Shown piece by piece: positions 24,166 through 35,638 of a stretch of 64,000 nt of DNA; position 1 is the stretch's first letter; the number at the start of each line of letters is the position of its first letter. A program made the translations under genes and the position numbers. Where the stretch lies: the NCBI RefSeq assembly GCF_004664715.2, contig NC_051073.1:62238379-62302378 (forward strand), read 5' to 3'. This DNA is from Peromyscus leucopus (Eukaryota; Chordata; Mammalia; Rodentia; Cricetidae). The notes below the pieces were generated by a model. The model was given only the letters and a program-made list of their open reading frames with translations. It made no database searches and was not told where the DNA came from.

Positions 24166-25009
24166 AGTAACACCAGCCAACGGAAGGAAAAGCAGAATGG
24201 AAATAATATAGCCTCACATAATCTCAACAACCACTGCTAACATCCAGGCACATTTCCTCCCGTCTTTCTTCAAATGTCTTTTTCCCCTTAAAGTTGAAGT
24301 CATCTATCTGCTAAATCCATCCTGAAGGTTTATGGTCTGGTTTCAGCGTGGGCTTTTGACCGCAGAGAAAACAGTCTGTTTGATAAAAACCAATGATGCC
24401 GAAAACAGATACAAGAAGGGCCCGTTGCTATGGGAATTATTGAAAATAAATTCCAGCTCCTACTACACCCCGCTAATGTATTGACCAGAAGGAAGAACAA
24501 GCATTTGAAGTCACTTCGAAGAGCAGCCAAGAGCATTTCCAATCAAGAAGGAGAACACACGAGCCTAGCGAAGCTCAAGGCGGCCAGCAGCACTGCCCTG
24601 CCAGTCAACTGTGGTCTCCTAGCAACCGTGTCAGGGGAGGGGAGGGCACCTGGGAGTCAGGGACGGGCAGACTGTTTCCCTCAGAGCCATTGCGGCAGGA
24701 TGGGGCAAGGCCAGGGAACAGCACACCTTCCCTCCCGCAGAGAAGCCCCAGATAGCACACGGCAGCACTTCAGGTCAGCCAGGGGACCACCAGGCCCTCG
24801 GCACTGGAGTGACTCCTGAGGACCCCTTCTGTACAGGAGTCAGCCCCTAAGTCGGGGGAACTTCTGGAGGTCAGTGGGGCGCAGCCAGGGAATTCAGAGG
24901 ATATGCAATTTCTGACATTGGAACGATAGTATCTGAAGAAATGGTACTATACGCCAACTCAACTCTGAACAGTAGTCTACAACCAACAGCATTTAAAAGG
25001 CAAGACTGG

Positions 25010-25225
25010 GGGGCTGGAGAGATGGCTCAGGAGTTAAGAGCACTTGCTGTTCTTCCAGGGGGCCAGAGTTTGATTCCCTACACCCATGTCAAGCCGTTCA
25101 CAACCATCTCTAACTCCAGATCGAAGGGATCTCATACCAGCAGGCACCCGAACACACCTGTGACGTACACACAGACAGACACACGTACATTCACATAAAT
25201 ACAAGTAAAACCTACAAATATATTA
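25010..25225 (+). mobile_element. B2/B3 SINE
   Basis: 'gggctggagagatggctcag', 'gttaagagcacttgctgttc' and 'ctctaactccagatcgaagg', followed by a CA-rich tail. Confidence 0.85.
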
Positions 25226-25855
25226 AAAATAAAAGTGAAATGGTGCACAGACATCTTAAGTTTGTTTGTTGTTTGTAAAGGCAAGGGGTGACCTCAAAGC
25301 AGGGAGCAGAGAGCAGACAAGCAGGCTGTACGAAAACAGGCCTCTTCCCAGCCCAGGACGGGCTCGGCTGCGGCAGCCTAGCTCTGCCATGCGTTAGCAC
25401 AAACCACAGCCTCTTCCTTTGTCTGTAAAATGGGTATCCGTGCTCCCATCTCAAGGGGTTCTGGTAGGGGCTGAGTAAGATAAGCTGTGCCCAGCATGGC
25501 AGGAGCTTGGGCACAGTGACTATCACCCCCACCACCCCCACAGGTCCCTGTCTGGGCTGCAGGTGGTTTTAAACACCACTAGGCTCTGTCTCTCCCTCTC
25601 TTTAAAGCCTGGTCTCTGTTGCCACACAAACACAGAGTTCCTGGAGTGTGCAGTACCAGGGCCCTCTGCAGCACCCTGGTGACAGATGAGCATTCCGAGG
25701 ACAAGCATAGTTGACCTTGATGCTAAAACAGCACACATCTGGAAGCGGCAAAGTTACAGACACCCCCGCCCCCCATGTCCTTCAGAGCCCTGCGATGTAG
25801 GATTCACACGGCCAGGCTTCCAGGATGCAGAGGAAACCCTGGGTTCCATTAGAGC

Positions 25856-26072
25856 AGCGGTTCTCAACCTTCCTAACGCTGCGACCCTTTAACACAGTTC
25901 TTCCTGTGTGGTGACCCCCAACCATAACATTATTTCACTGCTACTTCACAACGGTAATTTTGCTACCATTATAAATTGTAATGTAAATGTCTGTGCTTTT
26001 CCCATGGTCTTAGGTGACCTCTGACCTGTGGGTCAAAGGGTCTTGCCCCACAGGCTGTGAACAGCTGGATTA
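25856..26072 (+). mobile_element. Second RCHARR1-like hAT relic
   Basis: It starts 'cagcggttctcaaccttcct' and contains 'gctgcgaccctttaacacag' and 'tggtcttaggtgacc'. The 3' terminal repeat is eroded ('aggctgtgaacagctgg'). Confidence 0.8.
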
Positions 26073-26106
26073 GTCAGTGATGAGTTCATTCAATAGTTGC
26101 AATATT

Positions 26107-26402
26107 CAATGGGCATGGTAGTGCACACCTTCAGTCCCAGTTCTTGAGGGGCAGAGGCAGGCGGATCTCTGTGAGTTTGAGGCCAGCCTGGCCTACATAG
26201 TGAGTTCCAGGAGCTACATAGTGAAACCCTGTCTCAATAAAATAAGAAAATAAGCCGGACGGTAGTGGTGCATGCCTTTAATCCCAGCGCTCAGGAGGCA
26301 GAGCCAGGCGGATTTCTGTGAGTTCGAGGCCAGCCTGGTCTACAGAGCGAGATCCATGACAGGCACCAAAACTACACAGAGAAACCCTGTCTTGAAAAAC
26401 CA
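26107..26402 (+). mobile_element. Two B1 SINEs in tandem
   Basis: The first runs about 26107-26250 ('ggcggatctctgtgagtttg'). The second runs 26254-26402 ('gtggtgcatgcctttaatcc', 'gacaggcaccaaaactacac', 'ccctgtcttgaaaaacc'). The second has the cricetid-type 3' half. Confidence 0.9.
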
Positions 26403-26585
26403 TTTACTGATCCCAAAGAGTGAAAAGCTATCTCTGGTCACTTGATTGTTTAAGCTTAGGTAAGGAACACTCATTCTTATTTTGAGAAATAATTTAGCAT
26501 ATAAAGCAACAGATTATCAAACATTTCAGTAACCATCTCTGTGAAATGACAGTTTCATAGTTTGCTCGTTTTTCTTTCTTTTTTT

Positions 26586-26866
26586 AATTATCTATTTTTA
26601 ATGTGCATTGGTGTTTTGTTTTGCCTGTGGAAGGGTGTTGGTTGAATCTCCTAAGACTGCAGTTAAGGACAGTTGTGAACTGCCATGTGGGTGCTGGGAA
26701 TTGAACCCAGGTCCTCTGGAAGAGCAGCCAGTGCTCTTAACCACTGAGCCATCTCTTCAGTCCCCAGTTTGCTTGTTTTTGAAGATAAGGTCTCGGTATT
26801 TTGTTCGAAATCTTCCTGCCTCAGCCTCCCAAATATTTACAGGCAGGTGCCACCATGCTCAGAAAC
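26586..26866 (-). mobile_element. B2/B3 SINE followed by a B1 fragment
   Basis: 26586-26764 has 'gggtgctgggaattgaaccc' and 'ctcttaaccactgagccatc'. 26768-26866 has 'cctgcctcagcctcccaaat' with a degraded B1. Confidence 0.8.
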
Positions 26867-27069
26867 ATCTGTTTACATCAAGTTCTTAAAGAAAACTTCC
26901 AGAATACCTTGAAGTCCGTTTCCCTCTCTATCCCCACATTTCTTTCCTGCTCGCGTCCCAGTCATTGCTGTGGATTTGGTCTCTGCCCATCTGTTTGTGC
27001 TTTTGTTTGGAAGAAGTTCTGTTGTCTACATTTCTGTACTTTTTTTTTTTATTTTTATAGAAAGAAATT

Positions 27070-27265
27070 CGGGGCTGGAGGGATGGCTCAGCGGTTAAGA
27101 GCACTGACTGTTCTTCCAGACGACCTGGGTTCAATTCCCAGCACCCACATGGCTGCTCACAACTATTTATAACTCCAAGATCTGACACCCTCACACAGAC
27201 ACACATGCAGGGAAAATACCAATGGACATAAAATAAAAATAAATAAATTTTTTTTAAAAAGAATG
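27070..27265 (+). mobile_element. B2 SINE
   Basis: 'ggggctggagggatggctca', 'gcggttaagagcactgactg' and 'tcaattcccagcacccacat' with an AAATAAA-rich tail. Confidence 0.9.
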
Positions 27266-27297
27266 AAAGAGAATCAGGGAAAATACATGAAGTAAAA

Positions 27298-27300
<3 letters not shown>

Positions 27301-27339
<39 letters not shown>
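27301..27339. repeat. (GT)n microsatellite, 186 bases past the Slc12a8 exon donor
   Basis: This is a pure GT tract on the plus strand, which is a CA repeat in Slc12a8 pre-mRNA. Confidence 0.95.
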
Positions 27340-27341
<2 letters not shown>

Positions 27342-27524
27342 CATATGCATGCCTATGTGTGTGTATAGAGGGGCTTCTGGGCCCAGGGAGCTGCACCAAG
27401 GTGCAGCTGTTCACCTGGTGAGGACCCAGCCCCCAATAATTGTAGGTACAGCCTGTGGAAAGGGAGGGTACTCTGCAAATTATACCCATCACCATCTACA
27501 AAGCACTGTACTCCAAGGGCCTAC

Positions 27525-27756
27525 CTGGGTCCAGGTGGGTGAAAGAGCCCACCACGAAGTCCAGGGTTGAGACAGCCAGCAGGAACAGCAGCAGCAGTTG
27601 GAGGCGGATTATCCACTTCACACCTGCTAGGTTGATGCCCAGCAAAGCCAGAAGTACAGCGACTGAAATTCCTCGCACAGCCCAGATGTTCCCAAGGCCC
27701 AGCAGATCTGAGATTGACTCGGCGAAGCCTGTGATGTACATGGCACCTGCAACACA
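27525..27756 (-). CDS. Slc12a8: Slc12a8 fourth coding exon (residues 130-206, fourth and fifth membrane segments)
   Basis: This exon is 232 bases: 77 codons plus the first G of a split codon. The acceptor is TGGCAG|TGT (AG at 27757-27758) and the donor is CCAG|GTAGGC (27524 leftwards). It encodes [20 protein letters not shown], then two hydrophobic helices ([19 protein letters not shown] and [17 protein letters not shown]), ending SFTHLDP. Known SLC12A8 continues EHGF, which fits the leftover G beginning a GAG codon. Skipping this exon would shift the frame, since 232 is not a multiple of 3. In the pre-mRNA it has a UG repeat 88 bases upstream and a CA repeat 186 bases downstream. No later exon was recognised to the left. 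Confidence 0.96.
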
Positions 27757-27842
27757 CTGCCAGGCAATTCCCGATGGGAAGAGCCAGCAACAGAGAGGCA
27801 TCAGCTGCAGACCTGCCTGCACGCATGCATGCATGTGCGCAT

Positions 27843-27843
<1 letters not shown>

Positions 27844-27887
<44 letters not shown>
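27844..27887. repeat. (CA)n microsatellite, about 88 bases before the Slc12a8 exon acceptor
   Basis: This is a pure CA tract on the plus strand, which is a UG repeat in Slc12a8 pre-mRNA near the branch-point region. Confidence 0.95.
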
Positions 27888-28189
27888 AGCACTATGGCTC
27901 TCTGCCTGGGAAGTAGCACCAGGTCAAACCTGCTCTTCCACAGGGGAACCTGCCTCGGGGTCCCATTTCTGCTCATTCACATCTTGAACAAGAAAGGAAT
28001 GAGCCCCGGGTTGAGAGCTGTCAATGGTAACCAAGGCAAAAAGATTATGGGATACTGGGTCAAAAGGCCTTTGGCTTTCTGCCTGCACTATTCAAGAACT
28101 AAATCTCTACAGCAAACATGTGCACACAGGGCCCTGTCCTCAGAGCCCAGCAGCACACTCCCACAAACATAGGAACACCATTTATTTTA

Positions 28190-28400
28190 ACTTGCGTGTG
28201 TGAGCATGTCCACCTCTTTTTCAAAACAGGGTCTCTCAGTGGCCTAGGACTGGCCAAGTAGGCCAGGCTGGCTGACCAGCAGCCCATGGAGCCTCTTACC
28301 TCTGCCACTCTAGTGCATGCCACCACACCGTGTTTGTTTTTCACACTGGTTCTGGGGATCACACTTGTGCCCCCAGGCATACAAACAAGCATATTACTGA
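28190..28400 (-). mobile_element. B4-type SINE
   Basis: 'caaaacagggtctctcagtg', 'ctggctgaccagcagcccat' and 'ctggggatcacacttgtg' form an antisense B4. Confidence 0.65.
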
Positions 28401-28449
28401 ATTACACTATTTTCCCAGGCCTGTAAATCAGGCTGTTTTAGTTTGGTTT

Positions 28450-28725
28450 ATAGCATTTGGTTTTGGTTCTTTAAGACCTGGACTGACCTGAATCTCACTA
28501 TAGATCCCAAATTAACTTCAAACTCGAGTAATCCTTCTGCCGCAGCCTCCTGACTGCTGGAATTCCAGACATGAGCCACAATCCCTGGTAGTATTAGTCT
28601 TTTGCTTATCTAGCTGTCAGGCATGGTGGCACGTAGCTATAACCCCAGTACTCAAGAGGCAGAAGCAGGAGGAACACTGAAAGCTGAGGCCAGTCTAGTC
28701 TACCTAGGCCAAGCAGAGCCATGAA
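28450..28725. mobile_element. Two diverged B1 fragments, antisense then sense
   Basis: 28450-28592 has antisense 'aatccttctgccgcagcctc'. 28618-28725 has sense 'caggcatggtggcacgtagc' and 'agaggcagaagcaggaggaa'. Confidence 0.6.
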
Positions 28726-29171
28726 TGAATAATATGAAATTTAGAACTAGAATAAAAAAGAGTGGGTGGCACATCTTTTCAATGTGACAAGGGTATGCAC
28801 AGGCTATCCAGGTGAAGTCAGGGTCTGGTTCACGACTCACTATTGATTAAATTGGCACTAAATATCCCCCACACTAATCTATAGCAGATGCAGAAATAAC
28901 TTCTGCCTGGTAGACCAGATAGCCCGGAGGATTATGGTTTGCAGTTCTGTAACAGTGGCTAGCTTGGTGTCCAAGCCAGCAAACTTGACTTCCCATTTAC
29001 TGACTAAAGCGCCTAACTGTGAATGTGCAGATTCGATCTGTCCCTCTGGCCCCATGCCTCACTCCTCCATGCTTGCAAACATCTTACTAGTAGGCTGCAC
29101 TCATTCATATACTAGCGTCATGGTTTTACATTAGTTGGAAAATTTGAAAGCAGTCCAAATAAGAGTGACAT

Positions 29172-29312
29172 GAGCCAGGTGTGGTGGTGGACACTGTAAT
29201 CCCAGCACTTGGGAAGCAGGGCCAGGCAGATCTCTGTGAGTTCAAGGCCAGCCTGGTCTACTGAGCCACACAGTGAGACCCTGTCTTTAAAAAAAAAAAA
29301 AAAAATATCATG
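29172..29312 (+). mobile_element. B1 SINE
   Basis: 'gccaggtgtggtggtggaca', 'agttcaaggccagcctggtc' and a poly-A tail. Confidence 0.85.
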
Positions 29313-29313
29313 T

Positions 29314-29455
29314 GTGGGCCAGCAAGACAGCTCATCAGGTAAAGGCACTTGCCACCAACCCCAATGACATGAGTTTGAGTTCTAGGACTCATAGGGTTGA
29401 AAGAGAAAGCCAGCTCCTGCAAGTTGTTCTTTGACCACCACATGGACACACATAC
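29314..29455 (+). mobile_element. tRNA-related SINE (B4/B2-like)
   Basis: 'caagacagctcatcaggtaa', 'aggcacttgccaccaa' and 'caagttgttctttgaccacc'. Confidence 0.6.
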
Positions 29456-29665
29456 ACAATACACACATACACACATAATACACAATACACAATACATGCA
29501 TACACAATATACATACACACATACACAATATATATACACACATATACAATATACACACACATACACAATATATATACACACATATACAATATACACACAC
29601 ATACACAATACACATACACACAATATTTACATACACATACATACATTAATACACACACACACAAT
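29448..29665. repeat. ACAT/CA-rich low-complexity tract
   Basis: Long run of ACACAT, ATACACA and CAATATA words. The Tyr/Cys/Val-rich open frames here are artefacts. Confidence 0.9.
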
Positions 29666-29983
29666 AAACAAATGTAATAAAATGTTAGTGGCATGAGCAT
29701 CATTTTGTGCAATCATCAACCTCAGTCCCCTTCTCTCCCGAGCTTGGTCACTTCACTGACCCCCAGGCTCTGCTGGTCACCCTCATCAGTTACAGTCCTG
29801 CCCTTGCCATTATCCCAGGGACAAATTCAGCTTGAGCCTATTCAAGCTCTTCCTTTTCCATGAACTTCCCATCACTCAGTAAATGTTACACGTACCGCCA
29901 CTGCTATGTAATTATCTGAGTCCAGACTCTACTATCTCCTGCACCAGGAATACCAACACCCTTTCAAAACAAAGCACTTGGGC

Positions 29984-30270
29984 TGGGGAGATAGCTCAAT
30001 GGATAAAACACTTGCTGCACATGTTTGAGGACAGAGTTCAGATCCCCAGAACGTGTGGAAAAAGCTGGTCAGGTGTGGTGGCCGATGGTAATCCTAGCAT
30101 TCCACTCTGAGCACACAAAGGGGATCTCCAGGGACTCCACAGCTGGAATCAGCCAGTTCTGAGTTCATCAAGAAACCCTGCCTCAATAAATAAAGAGTAA
30201 CCCAGGAAAATGGCAATGTCAACCTCAGACGTCCACAACATGCACACACACACGCACACACACATGCACC
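29984..30270 (+). mobile_element. B4 (ID_B1) SINE
   Basis: A tRNA-like start ('gctggggagatagctcaatg') is followed by a B1-like half ('ggtcaggtgtggtggccgat', 'aagaaaccctgcctcaataa') and a CA tail. Confidence 0.75.
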
Positions 30271-32269
30271 TATAACCATGTGAGCACATGATCAAGCAAG
30301 TGCACACCAAATACAGGTTAAAAGAGTCTGTATTGGTTTCACCTCTTGGGTATCCTCCATTTGCTGAGCACGGTGCAAGCCTTTAGTGACCACTGTGTGA
30401 TATGCTAACTTGCATAGTCAAGTGCCCTTCTCGGTGACCATTCCTACCACCCAGATACATCTGGCTGGGAGAAGTCCTGTTGACTTGGCCAGCTTCTGAC
30501 AACACAGTACAATGTCACCATACGCTCCACACAAGGAAGCCCGTCTTCCAAGGTGAACACAGAAAAGCATAAGGACTCTCTCCCAGCCAGGGTTCAGCTG
30601 AGGAACAGAATCAGTGAATGCACATGGGATTCCAAAAGGGGATTTAGTGGCTTGCAGAGACAGAGACTGGTAGTCCCACAACGGTCATTTACAAGATGGA
30701 AAGCCAGATAAGTGAATGGCTGCTGAGTCCAAGAAGATGGAAACCTCCAAACAAGAGGGACCAAAATGCAGCCCCAGTCTTAAGCCAAGGGTCTGGAAGC
30801 TCTGTGGAAGTCACTGGAGTGGGTCTGCGTCAAAAGGCTGCCAAAGCTGGAGTCTGATGCCCATGGGTGGTGGTAGCAGCATTTACGCACCTGCTGAGGA
30901 AGACCTTACCATCCGCTCTGACTTCCTCTGTTCTTGTTCCATCTAATTCCCAGCTTACAGGACGGTGGCACCCACGGTCAGGACAGCTCCTTTGCCCCTC
31001 AGCTGTCCACCCTCACAGACACAGCAAGAGGTGGTCTTTACTAAGTTCCTCTATCTCCAACCAAGTCAAGGTCAACTATCAAGCTGGGGATGAGGGCACT
31101 TGTCTAATAGCCCAGCACGAAGACAGTAGAGGCAGGAGGGTTGTGAACTCAAGACTAGCTTGGATTACTTGGCAATATTCAGATAGATTAGGCTATATAG
31201 CAAGATCCTGAGTAGGGAGAAAGGGGAGAGCCACCCCAACATCAGAGTTATTGTAAGACCTTTACATTTCTAGCTGGTAGACACACCCATCGCCATAGAA
31301 CTGGAATACCAGCATACTTTTGGGGCGTACTGACAATGGTGCCTTGTACCCAGTTACAAAGTAAACCCATCTCTGGGAAAGAGGAGCCTGTGCATGAGCT
31401 CCTACAATGCAAAAAGGATATTCCCTTCTGACTCAGAACTCATGGCTTAGCCCACATCCGGCTTGAGACAGCTGACACAGGGCGGGTCTGAACTCCAAGC
31501 CTTCCCGAGCAAGCCAGCTGCCCTAAGGCATCCACGCTGGAAAATGCTCTTCCTTGGAAAGCATTGCTGAGTTTCTGTAAACATTCCCAGAGCTCATTAT
31601 AGTTGGAAAGAGTTTTCATTTCCTTCTAACATAATCAGGGACTTTTCTTTTTACCATTTTCAACATAGAAACATCTGTAACTGCCTGTCACATAAGGTGG
31701 GGCGGTGCTCAGCATTTGAAAGGGAGGAAGAGGCATCTTCTCAGGGTAGGACACCTCCATCCCTCCCAGGGTACTTGTTTTGGCTGAATCGGGTGCTCAG
31801 GAGACCTGAGACAGGCACAGCCCTCCACACTCTCTCCTCCAGGCACAAATCCTAATGTAGGCTGCAGTGGGCAGCGGGTATGGATCGTGGAGCTGCTCAC
31901 TCCCACCATGAAAACCCCAGGCCTCTCTCTGGTCTAAAAAGGCTTTCTGGTCCTCCACTCTTGCCGTAGAGAATCCAGCACAGAGCACATTAGCCATGAC
32001 GAATGTTTTGGACACAGTCAACACAGGCTGAAGCCAGACATTTTCACATCCAAGTAAGTAGCCCAAGAGGCTCCTCGGATGCCCCACAGATGGGTGGCAT
32101 AGGGAGGGGGAGGGTTTCTAGCTGCAATCTTCTCCTCTGGCCATGGATCTGGTCCCATAGGTAGGGCGGCTAGCCAGGCCTCCAAAGTGCGGGAGGAAGG
32201 ATTGAGTGTGTCCAGGACATGGCAAGATTTTTTTTTATATATATATATATTTGCTGTTTCATGTGAGGC

Positions 32270-32496
32270 TTTTTATTAATTGTATTAATTTTTATTTTAC
32301 GTGGATGGGGGCTTTGCTTGCGTGTATGTCCTGTGCACCACTTGGGTAACTGGTGCCCGCGAAGGCCCAAAGAGGAAGTCAGATCCCCTGACACTGTGTC
32401 ACAGGTGGCTGTGGACCATCATGTGGGAGCTGGGGATCGAACTCAGGTCTTCTGGGAGAGCTCTTTCTTAACGGCTGAGCCATCTCTCCAGACCAC
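32270..32496 (-). mobile_element. B3 SINE
   Basis: 'caaagaggaagtcagatccc', 'gggagctggggatcgaactc' and 'acggctgagccatctctcca'. Confidence 0.85.
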
Positions 32497-32902
32497 ACAG
32501 CAAGATTTTAAAATCATGATTCTAATCAGGCATGGAGGCCTGTAATTCTAGCACTTCAGAGGCAGAGGCAAGAGGCCTACCATGGGTTCAAGGTCATCCT
32601 AGGTGTCCGGATGGAAGCTCCGCCCCCTCCTCCCTCTCCAAACCCTGCCCCTTTCAGAAAGCCTGTCCAGCAGCAGCTCCTCCCCATCCCCCCAGCAGCT
32701 CCAGACCGAGCCTGCAGGGTATTTAAGCTCCAGTCCATAGACCTGCCGTGTGATTTCTCTTCCTTCCCTCCCCTGGGGATCACCCGGGAATGCTTTGCTC
32801 CGATCAAACCTGGTCTTATTAATTCAGCTTGATTTGGCTTATTACATCGGTGGAGAAACCCATTACTGGGGGTTCAAAATACTTACCACTAGGCTATAGA
32901 GT

Positions 32903-32906
<4 letters not shown>

Positions 32907-32947
<41 letters not shown>
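32907..32947. repeat. (CA)n microsatellite
   Basis: Pure CA tract. Confidence 0.95.
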
Positions 32948-32949
<2 letters not shown>

Positions 32950-33064
32950 AGTTAGGTAGGTAAGGAAAGAGGGGCGAATTGGGAAGAGCTTGGGTGTGTT
33001 TGAATATGATCAAAACACATCATGTGAAATTCTCAAAGGACTAATAATAATAGTTTTAAAATAC

Positions 33065-33350
33065 AGGCGCTGGAGACGGATCAGTGGCTAATAGGACATA
33101 TCCCACATAACAGGTCTCCAACCACCTGCTAACCCCAGCTCCAGGAACCCAGCACCCTCTACAGACCTCCAGGAGCACCGCCCTCATATGCACACCCTCT
33201 ACAGACCTCCAGGAGCACCGCCCTCATAGGCACACCCTCTACAGACCTCCAGGAGCACCGCCCTCATAGGCACACCCTCTACAGACCTCCAGGAGCACCG
33301 CCCTCATATGCATATCCCCTCAACACCACCGCCACACGCACATAATTAAA
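33065..33350 (+). mobile_element. B3-like SINE carrying an internal minisatellite
   Basis: The 5' part is 'aggcgctggagacggatcag' and 'ctaaccccagctccaggaac'. The 3' part ends 'cacgcacataattaaaaata'. The segment between is amplified (see 33151-33310). Confidence 0.65.
33151..33310. repeat. Minisatellite, four 40-bp units
   Basis: Four back-to-back units of exactly 40 bases lie at 33151-33190, 33191-33230, 33231-33270 and 33271-33310. They contain 'acagacctccaggagcaccg' and 'ccctcatagg' and are almost identical. Units 1 and 4 end 'catatg' and the middle two 'catagg'. Confidence 0.98.
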
Positions 33351-33361
33351 AATAAAAAGTA

Positions 33362-33516
33362 ATGCCAGGTGGTGGTGGCCCATGCCTTTAATCCCAGAAC
33401 TCAGGAGATGGAAAGACAGACGACAGATCTCTGTTAAGTTCAAGACCAGCACAGTCTACCTCGTGAGTTCCAGGCCAGCCTGGGCTACATAGTGAGACTG
33501 TGTCCCCCAAAGAGCT
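33362..33516 (+). mobile_element. B1 SINE
   Basis: 'gccaggtggtggtggcccat', 'gcctttaatcccagaactca' and 'gccagcctgggctacatagt'. Confidence 0.85.
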
Positions 33517-34759
33517 GGTTGTTTAACATGCGACATGAAATAAGAAAGAAGGCTATGGGAGCTGGGGGGACACAAGGAGGGAAGCAGGGATGGGAGAGGG
33601 GGACATTGACAGTGACAGATTTCCAGGGAAAATGTCACAGTGGAAACCTCGTTCTTTGCAACTTCAGATGAAATGAAATTATGGGACAACTCTTTATCTA
33701 GATGGGTCAAGAAGAGAGGTGAATTCAAATGATTAAAGGAAGGAAGGAAGGAGAGAAGTGTCATTACCAGACAGAAAGAAATAAGGAGGATTACAGGGGA
33801 CCAGATAATGTGTCAGTACTCCAGATAACCTGGATATGCAGAAAGACACAACCTACCAACACCACACAAAACAGAATCAGGACACCCCCGTGCAGGTGGA
33901 GAGTATGCTAATAATTGGGAGATTTGAAACAATGGCCACCAAGAAAACCAGGACCAGATGGCCACACTGCTATGCTTCACTTAGCATTTAAAGAGTTAGT
34001 GCCAACCCTTTATACACGCTTCCAAAGACTAGAAGAGAAGGGAACCCCCCAACCCCCACCAAGTGAGCCCTTAAAGCCAGTGTCAGCCCCACACCACAAC
34101 CAGACAAAGGCATCTCCCAAGAGCTGCAGGCCAGCATCCGTGGAAGTGTGTGCGCCAACATCCTCAGCAAAGTCCAGGCAACCCAAACCCAGACGTCGAC
34201 GAAGGACAGGAAGGTGAGGCACCCTGGTCAGAGACTCGGCCCAGACGAGCTCACACAGCATTGACTACAGGGACTGCTGTCAGAGACCTGGGCCCAGAAG
34301 TTTCTCCCCAGGGCTGCCTATGCCGGGCAAGCCTTTGTGAACACTTCCTTCCAGCCCGTCCAGTGTCCTCTCCCCATAGGGTGTTCAGCCCTTGTCCTCG
34401 TCTCCTGTCTGCCCAGAGAGTGGGCAAAGTGGGGCTGTCCATGTGACCAGCCTGCAGCCCCTGTGGCCACCTGACAGAAGAGGAAAGCAGCCCTTAGGGT
34501 GGACTGCTAGCCATTCCAAAACGGCTGTCACAGAGGTGATGCATGTTTCGAACTCCTGGATTTTGGAACATTTACAAAAGTCTTACATTGTTGACTAAGC
34601 TTTTTCCTCCTGTGGAAAATCCAGCTTCAAAAACGCTCCACCGTCTGAAAGTTCGTGGGTTTCGTTCGGTTTGTTTGCTGTTTTCTGTCGTCTGAGAGTT
34701 TGGCGTGGATTGGCTTGGGAGGGGTTTTCTGTTGTTTGGGTTTTTGTTTGGTGTGGGAC

Positions 34760-34895
34760 TTTTTTTTTTTTTTTTTTTTTTTTCATCTTTAGAGACGGGA
34801 TCTCACTATTTTGCCAAGCTGACCTATCGGTCACAACCCCCCTGCTTTAACCTCTCAGACGCTGGGATTACAGGCATGTCCACCACATCCAACTT
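34760..34895 (-). mobile_element. B1 SINE with long A-tail
   Basis: A 24-base T run and 'agagacgggatctcactatt' lead into 'gctgggattacaggcatgtc'. Confidence 0.7.
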
Positions 34896-35075
34896 CAAAC
34901 TCTGAATATTTCTACCCTGCTGGATACGATGCTCAAAAAGTTTTCGATTTTTTGAGCATTACCGATTTTGGACTTTTTTATTGAGGGTGCTCAACATATT
35001 ATATTTCTAGATTTTCTCCAGTAAAAGCAACTGCCTTTTCTGAGCAAGTGATGAGGTACCTCCCATGCACCTGTC

Positions 35076-35076
<1 letters not shown>

Positions 35077-35121
<45 letters not shown>

Positions 35122-35260
35122 TCACACACTTTCTCACACTCACACACCCATGCACACAAATACAAATTCACACACACACATACTTTCTCACACACACCCA
35201 TGAACACACAAATACATGTGCACACATACATGTACACTCATACACATTCATGCACTCAGC
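35077..35260. repeat. (CA)n and CA-rich tract
   Basis: A 40-base pure CA run is followed by degenerate CA, ACTC and ACAT words. Confidence 0.95.
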
Positions 35261-35293
35261 TTTGTGCCCTTAGGGAATATGATGTTTTTATGC

Positions 35294-35638
35294 TGTGGAT
35301 GATTGATTGATAAATAAAACACTGATTGGCCAATAGCCAGGCAGGAAGTATAGGCGGGACAAGGAGAGAGGAGAATTCTGGGAAGTGGAAGGCTGAGGCA
35401 AGAGATGCTGCCAGCCGCCATGAGAAGCAGATGTTAAGATACCAGTAAGCCACAGGCCACGTGGCAAGGTATAGATTAATAGAAATGCGTTAATTTAAGA
35501 TAGCAAGAAGCCTGCCATGGCCATACAGTTTATAAGTAATGTAAGTCTCTCTGTGTTTATTTGGCTGTGGGACTGGCGGGTGAGAGAGATTTGTCCTGAC
35601 CATGGGCCAGGCAGGACCAGGAAAACATCAGCTACATA
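35294..35638 (+). mobile_element. Solo ERV LTR
   Basis: It starts TGTGGATGATT and ends near 35636 ('cagctaca'). TTTATGC occurs at 35287-35293 and again at 35639-35645, fitting a 6-7 base target duplication. Family words include 'actgattggccaatagccag', 'ggcaaggtatagattaatag' and 'gggactggcgggtgagagag'. No internal retroviral sequence is attached. Confidence 0.8.

Larger units (their letters stand above)
1..27524 (-). other. Slc12a8: Slc12a8 intron after the fourth coding exon (partial)
   Basis: I looked here for the next exon (expected to start with the rest of an EHGF codon and to contain a GESFFTVFG-like helix) and did not see it. The intron therefore seems to run past the left edge. Besides the repeats listed separately, 1670-4860, 12000-12750, 13270-14500, 14740-16600, 16800-17600, 19200-20600 and 21100-22880 hold no element I can name. 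Confidence 0.7.

Noticed and set aside
29258..29712. Cys/Val/Tyr-rich frames
   Set aside because: They are translations of a CA/ACAT simple repeat.
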